Of a stretch of DNA of 64,000 bases, positions 1-11,693 are shown piece after piece; the stretch's first letter is position 1, and each line of letters begins with the position of its first letter. Both the position numbers and the translations under genes were made by a program. The notes under the pieces were generated by a model, which had not been told where the DNA came from, made no database searches, and saw only the letters and a program-made list of their open reading frames with translations. This stretch comes from Niebla homalea (taxonomy: Eukaryota > Ascomycota > Lecanoromycetes > Lecanorales > Ramalinaceae): assembly GCA_019925105.1 (NCBI GenBank), contig JAHGAU010000009.1, forward strand, positions 558,001-622,000. The letters are read 5' to 3'.

Positions 1-1562
1 GGTCTGAACTTGTCAGTGGATGGAACAATCATCGTATTGCCAATGTGTAAGAATATCCTGCGCTGGATCCGGCCTAAGATCAGGTGGTTGCCTTTGGATG
101 AATCGCAATGGTTTCATCGGCAAGTGGCCTACTCACTGCTTTTCTGGACCATAATCCACGTCTCTGCGCATTACGTCAAGTAAGTTCACATTTCGTTTGC
201 ACTGCGCTCCTTGCTGATGATGGCAGCTTCTTTAATGTCGAGCGCGACCAGGTGCGGCCGGAATCCGCCGTGCAGATTCATTACACAGAAGCTGGTGGAA
301 TCACCGGACATGTCATGCTCTTTTGCATGCTGATGATGTTCACCACTGCGCATGTTCGAATCCGGCAGCAATCTTACGAAGCCTTTTGGTATACTCATCA
401 CCTCTTCATCCCCTTCCTTCTATCTCTTTATACACACGCCACTGGCTGCTTCGTCCGCGATACTACCGGGCCATATTCACCGTTTGCTGGTGGACCTTTC
501 TGGGATCACTGTATAGGATATGAAGGCTGGCGCTGGGAGCTCGTTGGAGGCGGGTTGTATCTCGGTGAGCGGATATACCGCGAGTGGTCATCCAGAAGGC
601 CCAGCAAGATCGAACGAGTCATTCGCCATCCTTACGATGCTCTCGAGATTCAGTTCTCGAAACCTTCGATGAAGTACAAGGCTGGTCAGTGGCTGCTTTT
701 GAATGTTCCAGAGGTCAGCACAACTCAGTGGCATCCTTTTACCATCACGTCGTGCCCTTTTGATCCCTATGTCTCTGTCCACGTCCGCCAAGTGGGTGAC
801 TGGACTCGAGCGCTGGGTGACGCTCTCGGTGCTGGGCCAACGCAGGCCAACGAATACCACAATCTGGATAATATTGGAATGTTCGAAATTGCCTTGATGC
901 CCAATCAAGAGATGCCGGCCATTCGAGTCGACGGCCCTTATGGTGCTCCAGCGGAGGATGTCTTCGACAACGAAATCGCTGTCTTGATAGGTACCGGTAT
1001 CGGAGTCACACCATGGGCCAGTATTCTGAAGAACATCTTCAATCTCCGCGCACAACCCAACGGGCCCATGCGCTTGAAGCGAGTGGAGTTTATCTGGATC
1101 TGCAGGGATACGAAATCTTTCGAATGGTTCCAAATGCTCCTGAGCTCCCTGGAGCAGCAGAGTCTGGACGCAGCCAGCGAGACTGGTGCTGCCCATGAGT
1201 TCCTGCGCATCCACACCTATCTTACACAGCGGTTCGACGCAAATGACATGGCCAACGTGTTCATCAACTCGGTAGAAGCGGAGAAGGATCCCCTCACACA
1301 GCTCTCAGCGCGGACGAATTTTGGCAGACCTGACTTCACCAAGCTCTTCACTGCGATGAAGGAGGGTATCAGAGATGGCAACTATCTCGGAGGCGCTCTA
1401 CCCGGAGGTGAGAAGGGTGGGAGAGACAGCAGTCGAAGGAAGAAGGCGGATGTCGGTGTCTATTTCTGCGGACCCAACACGGCCGCGAAGCAGATTAGAA
1501 GTGCCTGCAAGGGAGTCACCTCCAGTGACGTGAATTTCAACTTTTGGAAAGAGCATTTTTAG
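1..1562 (+). CDS. nox: NADPH oxidase catalytic subunit (NoxA/NoxB family), 5' end outside the window
   Basis: Superoxide-generating flavocytochrome of internal membranes and the plasma membrane; fungal Nox enzymes steer sexual development, hyphal fusion and polarity. Exons are <1..179 and 227..1562. The 47-nt intron (180-226, GTAAGT..CAG) is needed because frame 1 stops at 181; splicing joins HYV to NFFNVE, the sequence expected in fungal Nox. Visible parts: the last haem-binding helices (FHRQVAY, IIHVSAHYV), the FAD motif HPFTITS, the NADPH motifs GTGIGVTPWASI and YFCGP, and the C-terminal KEHF typical of NOX enzymes. An insert of about 17 residues, rich in Gly, Arg and Lys, precedes the last NADPH motif. 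About 60 codons lie before the intron, so the N-terminus and first transmembrane helices are missing. No EF-hands are visible, which argues against NoxC. I cannot separate NoxA from NoxB with confidence. Confidence 0.93.
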
Positions 1563-2853
1563 CGAGCGACTTGCAAGACTCTGGACAGGCATGCAAATGT
1601 ATAGTAAGTATCATCTAGACTTGGGTAATGACCGTCACGAATCAGATATCTTGGCTCCAGGATCATGCTTCAGAATGAGGCTAGCACTGAAAGAGCAGTG
1701 GCGGACCTCACATGGGCACAAGCGATCGTCAACGCGCTTAGCATACAAATGAGGGTCTTCATCACGACGTTGGTGACGGCTTGGCATGGTTGGGGGGTGT
1801 CACCACCAAAAAAAGAGCAGCGATTTCCGGTAAATTTATATCAATGCTTATTGGCTCGGTAGACACTAGCTCAAACTCCAAATGTGGGCGCAGCCTTAAT
1901 ACTCCTTTTCCTATATGTGGCTCCTTGTTACTTGATGAGTCTCCAATCTATCCTGTCATAGCTGCACGGAACATATCAATTGGCGAAGGTACGTCTATCT
2001 CAACCGGGAAACCAAACGGATACCTGAGTCCCAGAGCTGCCCTCCTCAGGCAATCCTGCATGTCAAGGATCTGATTTGCTCGTTCTCACTGCAAAACGAC
2101 ATCACTGGCTGTAATGAATCTGGAAATTCTTTCTGCAACTCCAAGCTCAGTCCCAAAGGGCATGTCTGATGATCAGAGTGGTTACCATCTCTGATCACTA
2201 TCATGCTACGTCCTGGCCATGGCATATGCATGTGCCTTTGGAATCAATATTGCTAATGATGAGGTTGGAAATACGTTGTTGGACATCTTCTCACGTGTGC
2301 CGTCTGGGATAGGAATTTATACCAGAACGAGAACCCCGAGCGTGGCTTACAGCCTTGCGTTGTCCTGAGAAGTATGTGACGTCTCGCCTTCCAGAAAGAC
2401 CTTCCTTTTACTTTGGTTCCCCATGCCCCTATCCATTTTAAACAGAAATTCACAGATACCTCTGAGCTCTTGCCAGTGACCATCTTTTCAATGTCTCGGC
2501 AACCTTCATGGACACCAGTTTTCGCTCTTAGACATCTCAAGCACTCATCCATATTTTTGCATGTGTATAATGTCCCAGCGATGCACATGGTCTCATTCCA
2601 CGACGTTGGATCCGTTTATCAAATCATCTTCCCTTTGTTCAAATGGAACCATGTACAAAGACAATGCAGTCAGTTAAGCTGCTACAATCCTTCGACATTT
2701 TTGAGATCAATTCGCAACAATGAGTTTGTCCATGTTATTTCGGCCACGAAGGCAATGCTCATGTTTTTGGTCGCGACAAGAGATTCTTCAGCGTATCTGC
2801 TCAATCATCACGCCTTCCAGGAGAGCCTGACGACGACTAAACCCCTCACCACC
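1563..2853. other. Intergenic region, no gene seen
   Basis: Holds the 3' side of the nox gene and the upstream region of the next gene. The frame of the next gene stays open upstream to 2413, but that stretch reads as low-quality sequence and I start the gene at 2854. No RNA gene or repeat seen. Confidence 0.6.
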
Positions 2854-3963
2854 ATGCCCTTCCTTGAGCGCTCGCGTCCCAATCCTGCCCCATCCAACCA
2901 AACCTCTTTCTCACTCACTCTCTTTAACACGCCCTACCACCCCCAAGCCTCCTCCCCGCTTTCCCAGGACCTCCTCTCCCTCACCCACCACACCGCCACC
3001 AACCTCCACGAATCACGCCGCCTTCTCGGCCTCAAAGCCGCGCTTCTCCCCCCCAAGGATCAAGATTGGATGGTCGCCGTCATCATGGATAACGAAGCCG
3101 CTCTTCGCAATTTCTCTCACCTGATCGAGCCTGCCAGACATCCAAGTGCTCTTCAAAACATCCCACATATCGACAACAAGATCAACAATAATAACAACGA
3201 CAAGGCTTTATGGATGCTCGAGGACGACGAGCAAGTAAGGGATCTGCACCAGCATCTCAGGGTGTCCCATGCCTCTCTGATGACCATGCTATCGGTCCTG
3301 TATCTGCAGGATCTGCGCTGGGTTTTCTCGGCGGGGAAGCAGCAGGGCTGGGAAGCGAGGGAGGAGGCGGCCCCGCCCCCTCCACCGGCGTCCAATCCCC
3401 TTCTTGTTGAGCCAACACCTCTCAGGCGGCAGAAGAGGACGGCAAGGCAGCGGCGGCACGTCCAGTGTGGCGCCACTACCGAGAGCGTACACATCATCCT
3501 CCCACCAGCACCAGCACCACCGCTGGGCGGGGATTCCGCGGTTATTGATGATCCATACACGTGGCAGCAGCAGCCGCCACCACCAGCGTCTACGCCCGAT
3601 GGCGAGCGAGAGCAACTCCAACATTCCAAGTCAGATCCCACACCGCAGTCTTGCCATCATCATCATCATCATCGTCATCAGGAGGGCATCAGACCGCTAT
3701 CATCATCGTCGCGCTACAGGCACGAGCACATCCCCTCGTCGTATCTCACGAATTGTCGGTTGACCGCGCCCTGGACGACCGAGTTTGCCGTTTCAGCTTC
3801 TGGGGAGGAGCAGGGGGAGGCCGTTGTTGATGATGATGTCGTCAGGGAGAGCAGTGCATCATCATACGTCAGGGATGAAAACGATGCCGAGGAGCTGGAA
3901 TTGCCACCAAGGCTCTCGGCTGGAGTGAGGAGGCGGTGGAGCGCTGATGTGTTGAGGTTATAA
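2854..3963 (+). CDS. Uncharacterised fungal protein with low-complexity C-terminal half
   Basis: A 369-aa reading frame without introns. The start at 2854 is chosen because the pattern FLERSRPNPAPSNQTSFSLT and then TPYHPQASSPLS is what I recall at the N-terminus of an unnamed filamentous-fungal family; upstream codons look non-coding. Residues 1-90 are the ordered part (ESRRLLGLKAALLPPKDQDW, then an amphipathic helix). From about residue 110 the protein is rich in Asn, Pro, Ser and His, with a run of six His near residue 267. No catalytic motif or membrane segment is visible and no function can be given. It is convergent with the tricalbin gene. Confidence 0.65.
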   Translation: MPFLERSRPNPAPSNQTSFSLTLFNTPYHPQASSPLSQDLLSLTHHTATNLHESRRLLGLKAALLPPKDQDWMVAVIMDNEAALRNFSHLIEPARHPSALQNIPHIDNKINNNNNDKALWMLEDDEQVRDLHQHLRVSHASLMTMLSVLYLQDLRWVFSAGKQQGWEAREEAAPPPPPASNPLLVEPTPLRRQKRTARQRRHVQCGATTESVHIILPPAPAPPLGGDSAVIDDPYTWQQQPPPPASTPDGEREQLQHSKSDPTPQSCHHHHHHRHQEGIRPLSSSSRYRHEHIPSSYLTNCRLTAPWTTEFAVSASGEEQGEAVVDDDVVRESSASSYVRDENDAEELELPPRLSAGVRRRWSADVLRL

Positions 3964-4627
3964 CTGCTTGCGGAATGATGAGAGACGTAAGAAACAAAGG
4001 AGGCATAAGGGCACGTCTGTGGTTTTCTTTTCTCTCTTACTTGGTTTTGGGGGGGGGGGGGGAAACGGAAAATAAGCTATATCTATTCCTACCGTGGTTG
4101 CGTAAATGGTTGCGTAAACAACAACGTTGTTTCACATCCTTTGCACGTAATTCGTTTTTTGCTCTCCATCGTTCTCATCGGTTTTCCTTGGGGGCGTTTT
4201 TTCCAACATGCGAGTCGTCACTGGACTAGCATTGTACCGAATCTCTTTTTTTCCTTTTCTTTTCTTTTGACGAAATGTTATCATCTTTGAGTGCCACACT
4301 CCTACTTTTCAGTATGCGTGTGAGTAGCATTGGGTCTCCTTATGGATTGTCAATCATGAACGCTGCATTACTCACAAACCAGGAACCTTTCTTGTTTTAT
4401 CACCTTTCTTGAATTATTACAAGCCTATCTACAATCTAGCAGTTATAGGCAGATGACGCTGCAAAAAGCATATGGGAAATGCAACGACAGCAGGTCGCGC
4501 CTCCGGGCGCAACGTGGTATCATCACGCTGAAAAACAACAGGAAGCTAGTCCACGGCGCTGGGAGCACAGAAGAATGCAAGGCCAAATGAGAAAGTCGCT
4601 CCAAAAATAACAAAGACACTCGCCTTT
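3964..4627. other. Convergent 3' intergenic region with a 14-base G run
   Basis: Lies between two convergent stop codons. It contains an uninterrupted run of 14 G at 4049-4062 and pyrimidine-rich tracts around 4240-4270. No gene seen. Confidence 0.6.
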
Positions 4628-7600
4628 TCATCCCTCCTTTGGCGTCGCTTGCCCGCTCACATGCCGATCCCGCTTGGACAGAAAACTCCGCCTGCTCTTG
4701 GGGCTATCCAGCAAAGCCCCCTCGGCATGCATAAAGGTCGTCGTGAGCAAGACATTGCCCTCTCCAACCTTCACCACCTTCTCCTGCCCCGCAATCGAGT
4801 CCGCAATGAAGAACAACGCCTCTCCCAGTTCGCGATCGCCGAGTAGCTTGTCATCCTTTACCAGGATCTGGAATTGCGTGTCCGGCGCACAGCTAACCTT
4901 GAACATTTCATGATCGAAAGTGGCGTTTCCGTCGGATGATTTGACGCCTTTGGTCTTGAAGACCTCTTTCGCGCCCTTGGTTTGCAACTGCTTGACGTGG
5001 ACCTGGATCTTGGCTGCGCCGGAGAAGCCGGTGGCGGATTGGATCAGGAATTGAGCGGTGCCGCTTTCCGTCGACTTGTTGAGTGCTCCGTCGTTGCGGC
5101 TCGCTATAGAGGTGGCACCAAAGCTGGATGCTCGCTTGTGCGGTGGTGTTTGGATGCCGCTCGCCAGTCGAGGTGTGGCGGCCGGAGACCGATTATCGGT
5201 ATCCCCATTTGTGGTGACTTCTTCCGGCGGAGGTTCCATGGCTCCGTTGCTCTCGCTTGAGCTATCCTTCTTGACTTTGAATCCGTGGCGGAGGAACGAG
5301 GCTCCCTTGACGACACCGCCACCCACAGCCCCACCTACTTTACCAACTCCCTTCACTGGGGCTCCGACAATCTTCCCTGGCGTCTCGAAAGTGCCTGAGA
5401 AAGTAGACGAGCCTTGCCGCGATCTCGTGACATAATCGGGCTTGAAGAGCATCTTGAGACGGAGGGCCCCACTTTTGCCGTCCAGGGCAAGCGTGGTTTC
5501 TTGTGGTTTGAAGGGTTCAAGAAGCTCCAGGTTGATCTGAGCGTTCCCGAGCAGGTCTGCTTTGTCTCCAAAGTCCCAGTCCATGACACTGACCTTGAAA
5601 TCGCTCGCTGTGCGCGATTTGACCGGGCATTCGAAGAACTCGTTCCACGACGGGTGCAGCGTCTTCTTTTGGACCTTGGTCTTGTACACATCTTTGCCGC
5701 TCATATAAAATTTACAGTAAGGATCGCTGTATCCGTTCCTGTCAGCCGAAGGAAGGTCTGCAGCGTCGAGCACATCGACTCGAAGGGTACCCATATTGTT
5801 GATACTCTCGCTAGGGTCAAGATCCATCTTGATAGGGATGTATTTAAGACTGACAGTGATCCGGCTAGTGGTACCTTCCTGGCCTTTAAGTACCAGCTCC
5901 GTTGGTTTGTACTAAATCACATTAGTAATGATAAGGGACATGCTGAAGAGCAGCGCAAGGTGCACCTCATACCAGACATCGCTGCAAAACATCCGTTGTT
6001 GGGCCTTGCAACTTCGCAATGATCTTATCCTCTCCACCCTCTCCCTTCTTGTCTGTCTTCTCTGACAGTCGGAGAGTAATCTTTGATACGTCAAGCTCTC
6101 GGACCACAGCGTCGCCAGTCTCGCCGAATTGAGTGTACCTTGACCGAGCCTTGGACGACGCAAAAGAAGGAAACACCATGTCGTCCATGATGACCTCTAT
6201 ACGGACATTGGAATACGCTAGAGTGCCCTCAATAAGCTTGAAGATGATGATGCCGGATTCTAGACCAAGAGTTAGCTTGCCTGTCTCCAGCGTGAAAGCA
6301 GTCTTCTCCGCTTGCCTTGCTTGAGAAGCTCTTGCGGGCTCAGGTGAAGTTTGGGTGCTATTTTGACTTCGGCCTGGGTTTCCTCCTGATCCTTCTCATT
6401 AGCTGCCAGTTGCCTCGCTAATTTGGTGTCGAGCTTCCCAGCTTCTCTTTGTTTGCCATTTGGCAATGAAGAGATAGTCCCACTCCTCGATCTCGTGTTA
6501 TCTATGCTCAGCCGAGACCTATCGATGCTCGGTCGTTGACTGTCAGCCGAAGAGGTTCCTGGCATCTCCTCCTCCGCTGCCTTCTGTTCGGCCTCCTCAT
6601 CCTCGGGATCAATAATGTTAAGCGTAGGGTAGAAAGCGACTGTGAAATTCAATGTGCCTTTGGATGAGCCCTTCCCAGACATGCGCAACGGCTGTGACTG
6701 CTTCCGCTTCTGGTCATGTACCTCATACTCGCCATTCTGACCCTCGTGAATGTAATCAGCGGCAGCAACCTCTACGAGACCCAAAGATCGATCTTTGCCA
6801 ATGTTTTCCGAGTCCATGACCTCCAAGGTCAATTTTTCGCGGGGGTTATGGACAGGCACATAGACGACTTCATCCCAGTCTGGATTCAGATTATTCTGGA
6901 ATGTGACCGTCTTGCCCTTTTCAATACCAGATAGCAGCACCCTCACATACGGGTCAGACTTGCCCATGGTCTCAACGTTGCGAAGATCCTTTGCGCTCTC
7001 GAAGTGGAAGCGCATGACCCCAATGGGCGTGATGTATCCTCCTGACGAGCCCGTTGCACCTGTCAAGGCAACCGGCTTCCATTGTAACATCATCTTGGCA
7101 CGTCCAGACTTTGCGCCCACTAGGTTGTACCATTCTTGACCCTTATCCATGAGCTGCATCATGTCGTCAAGCTTGATCTGGTAAGTCCCCAGAATAGGGT
7201 CTTGACCAAGATCCCGGTCATCTTTGATGACAAGACCCAACCTGGCATTCTTGCGCTGGGTTACGAGGAATTCCTTGGATCCGTTGTCCCATATTGGATT
7301 GTTGGTCCGCTTCAACTTACGAGTCTGATGAATTTCTTTACCGTTCAGAATGAGCGCTGCATAAGGATTGAGAGATCCAATAAGGCTCTTTGTGCCGTCA
7401 AGATCCTTGGCCTGCTCGATGGTGAACCTGGCGATGCCAGTATTGGACTCGGGCGGGGGCTCTGTCGTGCCGTCCTCGAGCGTCCTCCCCGCAAGCACGG
7501 GGAAGAAACGGACGTCAGCCTGCAATATGCCCCTAGCCTTGCCGTTTGCAAGGACCTCCAATTGCAAATTCCCATGCTCATGGATGGTCTCCAGTTGATC

Positions 7601-9334
7601 AAGTGGGAAGGTGGCGGTTCCTAGCTCTTTGTCCTTGCGATAGTCGTTGTAGTCGTATAGCTGAAGAGTCAGAGAATCGGTGAGATTGGTGATGATCACA
7701 TGGATTGTTTCATTCCAGCGAGGGTTGGCATTGCCTTGAACGGTCTTGGTTCTGCCCAGCTCCGCGCGACTATTCAAAGATACCAGCGTGTACGGATCAG
7801 GGGTTCCAGCAAGTTTGTCGGGATTCTTGAGCCCCTGAGCGCCATGTACAGTGACGGCCATTACGCCGATAGCCTGATCGACAGGATTACCTGCAAGCAT
7901 TTTGGCGATCTCTATTGGGAAAACATTCGGATCCACCATGATTGGTTCCAGGTTGCCATAGATCTGCTCCTTGATAAAGCCCTCTAGGCCCGGAATGTTG
8001 TTCATGTCGAACCCAAAGGTATCTCCCCCTAGGGGTTTGCACACATAGTCTATTTCTGGCCTACCAAGGAAGCAAATGTCTACCTTTTCAATATGCGGGA
8101 ATGGAATTTGGAGCTTCACCTTGACCCTCATTAAGCCTGAGAAAGCAAAGTCCTCTACGATGACATCCATCCCGTGGCTGACGATCCCTTTCCCAAGTCT
8201 GATCTCTAAAATGACTTTTGGATTGACTTTGTTCTTGATCTGACGAGCAGTGAGATCCATCGTGTCATTAGGCGTAAAGCTGAATTTCCAGTCCATAAGA
8301 ACAGTGTCGTCTTCGGCTTTGGGGTATGTCTTGACGTGGTCCATTCGAGGAGGTTTGGAGCCGAGGGTGAAGAACTTCATTCTCATACTGTCCAAGAAGG
8401 CGGGCGTAGAAGTGCTCAGGACCTGGTCAACGGAGGCGATGATGGTGTCGCAGAGGACCGGAGCGTAGATAGGCCAGAATTTGACGAGGAAGCTGTTGAT
8501 CCATTCGAGACTTTCAGTATCAGTCTCCAGCTTCGTCTTCGCCATCTCCCGGTGGACATCGTCCCGGAAGTTCCTCCGAACCCTGCGGATAGAGGTTCGG
8601 TAGTAGGTACCACATGTAGCCATGATAAGAAAGACCCAGCCCAACCCTCCACCCAGCACGGCGACTAGCCAGGAGCTTAGACAGGCAAAGACGATGACCC
8701 CCGCATTATGATACCAGTCACCAAAGAATTTGTCATCCAGCTTGCTTTCCAGAGCAGTTTGATGATCAAGCAGACTTTCACTAGCCTCCTCCTGTGTCAG
8801 GTCTCCTTGACCAAATCTCGGAGCCCAGCCAGTTTTCGCATATCGAGCTGCGTCGTCGCGGTTCAAGTGGCCGTTCGGCAGGGAAGAGTCTCGGTCTGGT
8901 GTAGTGGGAACAGCGCCGTCCTTGCTTGGAGGAGGCAGATCGTACTGATCTGGCGTGCCATCATCCTGCACATACCGTCAATCATTGCCATGTAATCAGA
9001 GAATGAGGAATGACCCACAAGATCTGTGGCGATGCCCACAGCCTTTAGCTTTTTCTCATGGTGAAAGCCTTCCGGTACATGCTAGGACAAAGAAGTTAGG
9101 TCTTGCGGCTGTTCGCAACGTTACGGAAACACTCACAGAACGAGCTTGAGCAGCTTTCTCTTCGGGCGAAGCGTCAGGATTGAATTGCAGAGCCGGGATG
9201 CCAGCTTTCTTGGATTCGTGGGCCATCACATCCTCGGCATCTTGGGCAGTAGTTTGGTTATTGGCGTCCTGGGCAGCTTCTACAGCGCCCTGGCTTTTAA
9301 GCTCCCCCTCACGGGAGCGCAGGTTCGACATCAT
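4628..9334 (-). CDS. Tricalbin-type ER-plasma membrane tether (SMP and C2 domains)
   Basis: Tethers cortical ER to the plasma membrane and moves lipids through its SMP domain. Five exons on the minus strand: 9334-9137, 9081-9019, 8965-6316, 6259-5973 and 5911-4628; about 1493 aa, normal for fungal tricalbins. In order: soluble N-terminus, hydrophobic hairpin (about 170-205; VIVFACLSSWLVAVLGG), SMP domain (about 230-430), then C2 domains starting near VMAVTVHGAQGL, GIARFTIEQAKDL, GVMRFHFESAKDL, SGIIIFKLIEGTL and GTLRVDVLDAADLP. The third and last keep the Asp pattern for Ca binding (KSDPYVRV, YSDPYCKF). Intron 3 (6260-6315) has a GC donor, GCAAGC..TCTAG with a CTAAC branch site; it is the only join found that keeps frame and restores LLKQE-SGII. 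ATG at 9334 is followed at once by a second ATG; a further in-frame ATG at 9364 is possible. Confidence 0.93.
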
Positions 9335-9869
9335 GGTCGCAGGAACCGAGATGGCACAGGGCAATCAAAGCCACAGCCTCGAATTTGGCTGCTTTTGTAG
9401 CGGCATTGCCTCGCAGAAACGTGAATGAGAGACTCTGCAAAAGGGCAATTGGGCAGCTTGATCGGAATCTCCGCGACTTGGTGATGGAGCCTTGGAGGAG
9501 CTAAAGAATTCCCGCGTGTCGTTACCAAGGGACTTGCCCTTTTAGGGTAGAGCTGCTCTTACGGAGTAACAGCAGCCGGACTCTCAGCTCCTGGGGGCTG
9601 GGTCTGCGGGGTGCGGGGATGCTCGGAGAACGGAACGTTTGGGGTGGGGGGTGACCCGGGGGGTGACTATGGCCGTCCAGGCAGTGACGACGGAGGCAGA
9701 TTCGACGTGGTTTCTAGCACGAAGTACAGAACACATTGGAGATACGTGATGGCCACACATTCGATCGGCATTACATGAGATACACAGATGGACATGCCAA
9801 CGCACGCTCTAGTGTCTTTGCTTTGGGTCTAAAGCTGCATATTCGTGCAGCGCATTCAAACATTCGACA
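9335..9869. promoter_or_regulatory. Divergent promoter region between tricalbin and the HNH gene
   Basis: The two start codons face away from each other over 535 bp. The right part is rich in G runs (about 9640-9670). No specific operator recognised. Confidence 0.5.
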
Positions 9870-10698
9870 ATGACGATGGATGAACAAGCAGCGGCCAATC
9901 ACGACATTCTCCGTGAATGCTTAACGGGTCCCATTGCCCAAGGGTCCGCTCTTCTAAATGAGAATACCCATAGCAGATCGAAAAGAAAGTCGAGGAGGAA
10001 GAGTCCCCAGCCTAGAGAATCTCAAGTAGCATCAAGTCTCAGTACTGATACTACAGACCTGACTGACTTCATTGACGTATGATAAAATTGTACTCTGCTT
10101 ATCTATTCAGTTCCGCTGAACATCAAGGTAGTACATTGCTACCGAACTCTTCACGTCCTTCCCAAACGAGTTGCAGAGCTTGAACTATGCCACGATCAAA
10201 AGTGACGAAGCATTAGCAGCCAAGTACGATGATGGAGGCTCGGCTCAGACCTTCCACGATTGTGTGCAAGCCATGCCTGTTTGCATTGGCGACTCGTTGG
10301 TGGCCTATCATCTCGTCTCAGACAGAGAGGATATTTCCAAATTCATGGCTCCAATTATTGGGCGCTACATTGAAAGCTGCACAGCAGCGCCGCCTCCCCA
10401 TGATCCTACGAAGAAGGCTACCCACTGCGAGATCTGCGATCGTGATTGGGTCCCCTTGACATATCATCATTTGATCCCTCGTCAAGTCCACACCAAAGTG
10501 CTCAAAAGAGGCTGGCACGAGGAGTGGCAGCTCAACAGCGTGGCATGGTTATGCAGAGCGTGCCATAGCTTCGTTCATCGGATTGCTAGCAACGAGATAT
10601 TAGCAAGGGAGTGGTGGAGTATGGAGAGAATCTTGCAGAGGGAAGATGTGCAGTCTTGGGCGGCCTGGGTTGGAAGAGTCCGTTGGAAGTCAAAATGA
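9870..10698 (+). CDS. HNH-endonuclease-like fungal protein
   Basis: Two exons, 9870-10076 and 10132-10698 (257 aa). The 55-nt intron has GTATGA donor, CTGAAC branch site and acceptor GGTAG; it skips stops at 10117 and 10129 and gives the join DFID-YIATELF. Residues about 155-215 form an HNH-type fold: a CxxC pair (CEICDRDW), then LTYHHLIPRQVH, then a second CxxC-like piece (WLCRACHSFVH). The HHLIP core matches the His-Asn-His metal-binding arrangement of zinc-stabilised HNH proteins, and the end (AWVGRVRWKSK) is conserved in the fungal homologues I recall. Cellular role unknown; nuclease activity is an inference. It is convergent with SSU72, with 146 bp between stops. Confidence 0.85.
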
Positions 10699-10844
10699 AT
10701 CGTGGAGACCAGGATATAGACCTAAATGGGTGACCGACTGACAGATGATTGATTTGTATAGCCGTCAAGGTAAGCAAAAACGTGGGAATCGACATTCCTG
10801 GTATCTTGTTCCGACCCAACGCCCATTGCTTCACGAAACCAGAC

Positions 10845-11693
10845 TCAGAACCAGCATAGTGACCACAAAGCAGGTAGCTGCGGCCATCGTCCCTGCCATT
10901 CGGCCAGGATATCCGGGACCCTTTCGTCAAAATCGCCGCGTCGCTGAGGGTCGAGACTCTTTTCCTGCTTTGCCGCGTCGTTCAAGCTATTCGCCAAATC
11001 CAAGATTGCCTTGCCCCCCACAAGGGCTTCCTCATGGTTGTCTTTGATGTCGACGTTGAAGACATGTACCGGTCGATTCAAGCCTCCGCCACGTTCTATC
11101 AAGTTGTCTACTAGCGTGTCCCAGCACCGTTCCTCACAAGTGATTACGACATCGACCAGTCCTGCTTCCGAACCTTGTGCCCCTTGATCTCCCTTGGTGA
11201 CGTTATCCAATCGAGGAGCCCCGATCGACCAGTCCTGCCATCTCTCCGGTCCCCATTTGACTCCCAAGTTGCGCTCGAGCATGGTGAGTAGACCGTTCTG
11301 TTGGTAAAGCTTGGGGTCCTTGGCACGAAGCTCATCGTACATGCTTTGGTACGAAGTAGTATTGAATTGGTACACATTCGGCTGTGTCAGGGATGGACCG
11401 GGGAGTCGAACTAGAGATCCTGTACCAAAGGAGATACAGGGGTAGGAAGCTGCGGCAAGGCGCAGGTGGGCTTCCATGCTTCGATTTTGATTACTCGCAC
11501 AGACAGTACAGAATCGAAGTCTGTATTCAGTCGGGTCATCCTTGGATGGAGAGATCGATGTTCCATTCCCGATACCGTTCGTGGGCGGCGTAGAAGGAGA
11601 GGGTTGTGTTGCTGGTGGTGGAGGCGGAGTTGGTGTTGCGAGTGCAGCTCTTCGTGGGTCGGCAAGATGAGCCCGACGCGGATCTACGGCCAT
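10845..11693 (-). CDS. SSU72: Ssu72, RNA polymerase II CTD phosphatase
   Basis: Removes phosphate from Ser5 (and Ser7) of the Rpb1 C-terminal repeats and is part of the cleavage and polyadenylation factor in the nucleus. The single exon gives 282 aa from the ATG at 11693; an upstream ATG at 11741 would add 16 residues with no family match. The phosphatase loop CxxxxxR is visible as CASNQNRS, followed by MEAHLRLA. The C-terminal part keeps the family pattern ([38 protein letters not shown]). The first 50 residues are a Pro/Ala-rich, probably disordered extension as in other filamentous fungi. Confidence 0.95.
   Translation of the reverse strand: MAVDPRRAHLADPRRAALATPTPPPPPATQPSPSTPPTNGIGNGTSISPSKDDPTEYRLRFCTVCASNQNRSMEAHLRLAAASYPCISFGTGSLVRLPGPSLTQPNVYQFNTTSYQSMYDELRAKDPKLYQQNGLLTMLERNLGVKWGPERWQDWSIGAPRLDNVTKGDQGAQGSEAGLVDVVITCEERCWDTLVDNLIERGGGLNRPVHVFNVDIKDNHEEALVGGKAILDLANSLNDAAKQEKSLDPQRRGDFDERVPDILAEWQGRWPQLPALWSLCWF

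Noticed and set aside
588..1214. 208-codon antisense frame over nox
   Set aside because: Shadow of the oxidase exon; the sense frame carries the FAD and NADPH motifs.
2413..2853. Upstream extension of the uncharacterised gene at 2854
   Set aside because: The frame is open but the sequence is unlike the conserved start at 2854 and has no family pattern.
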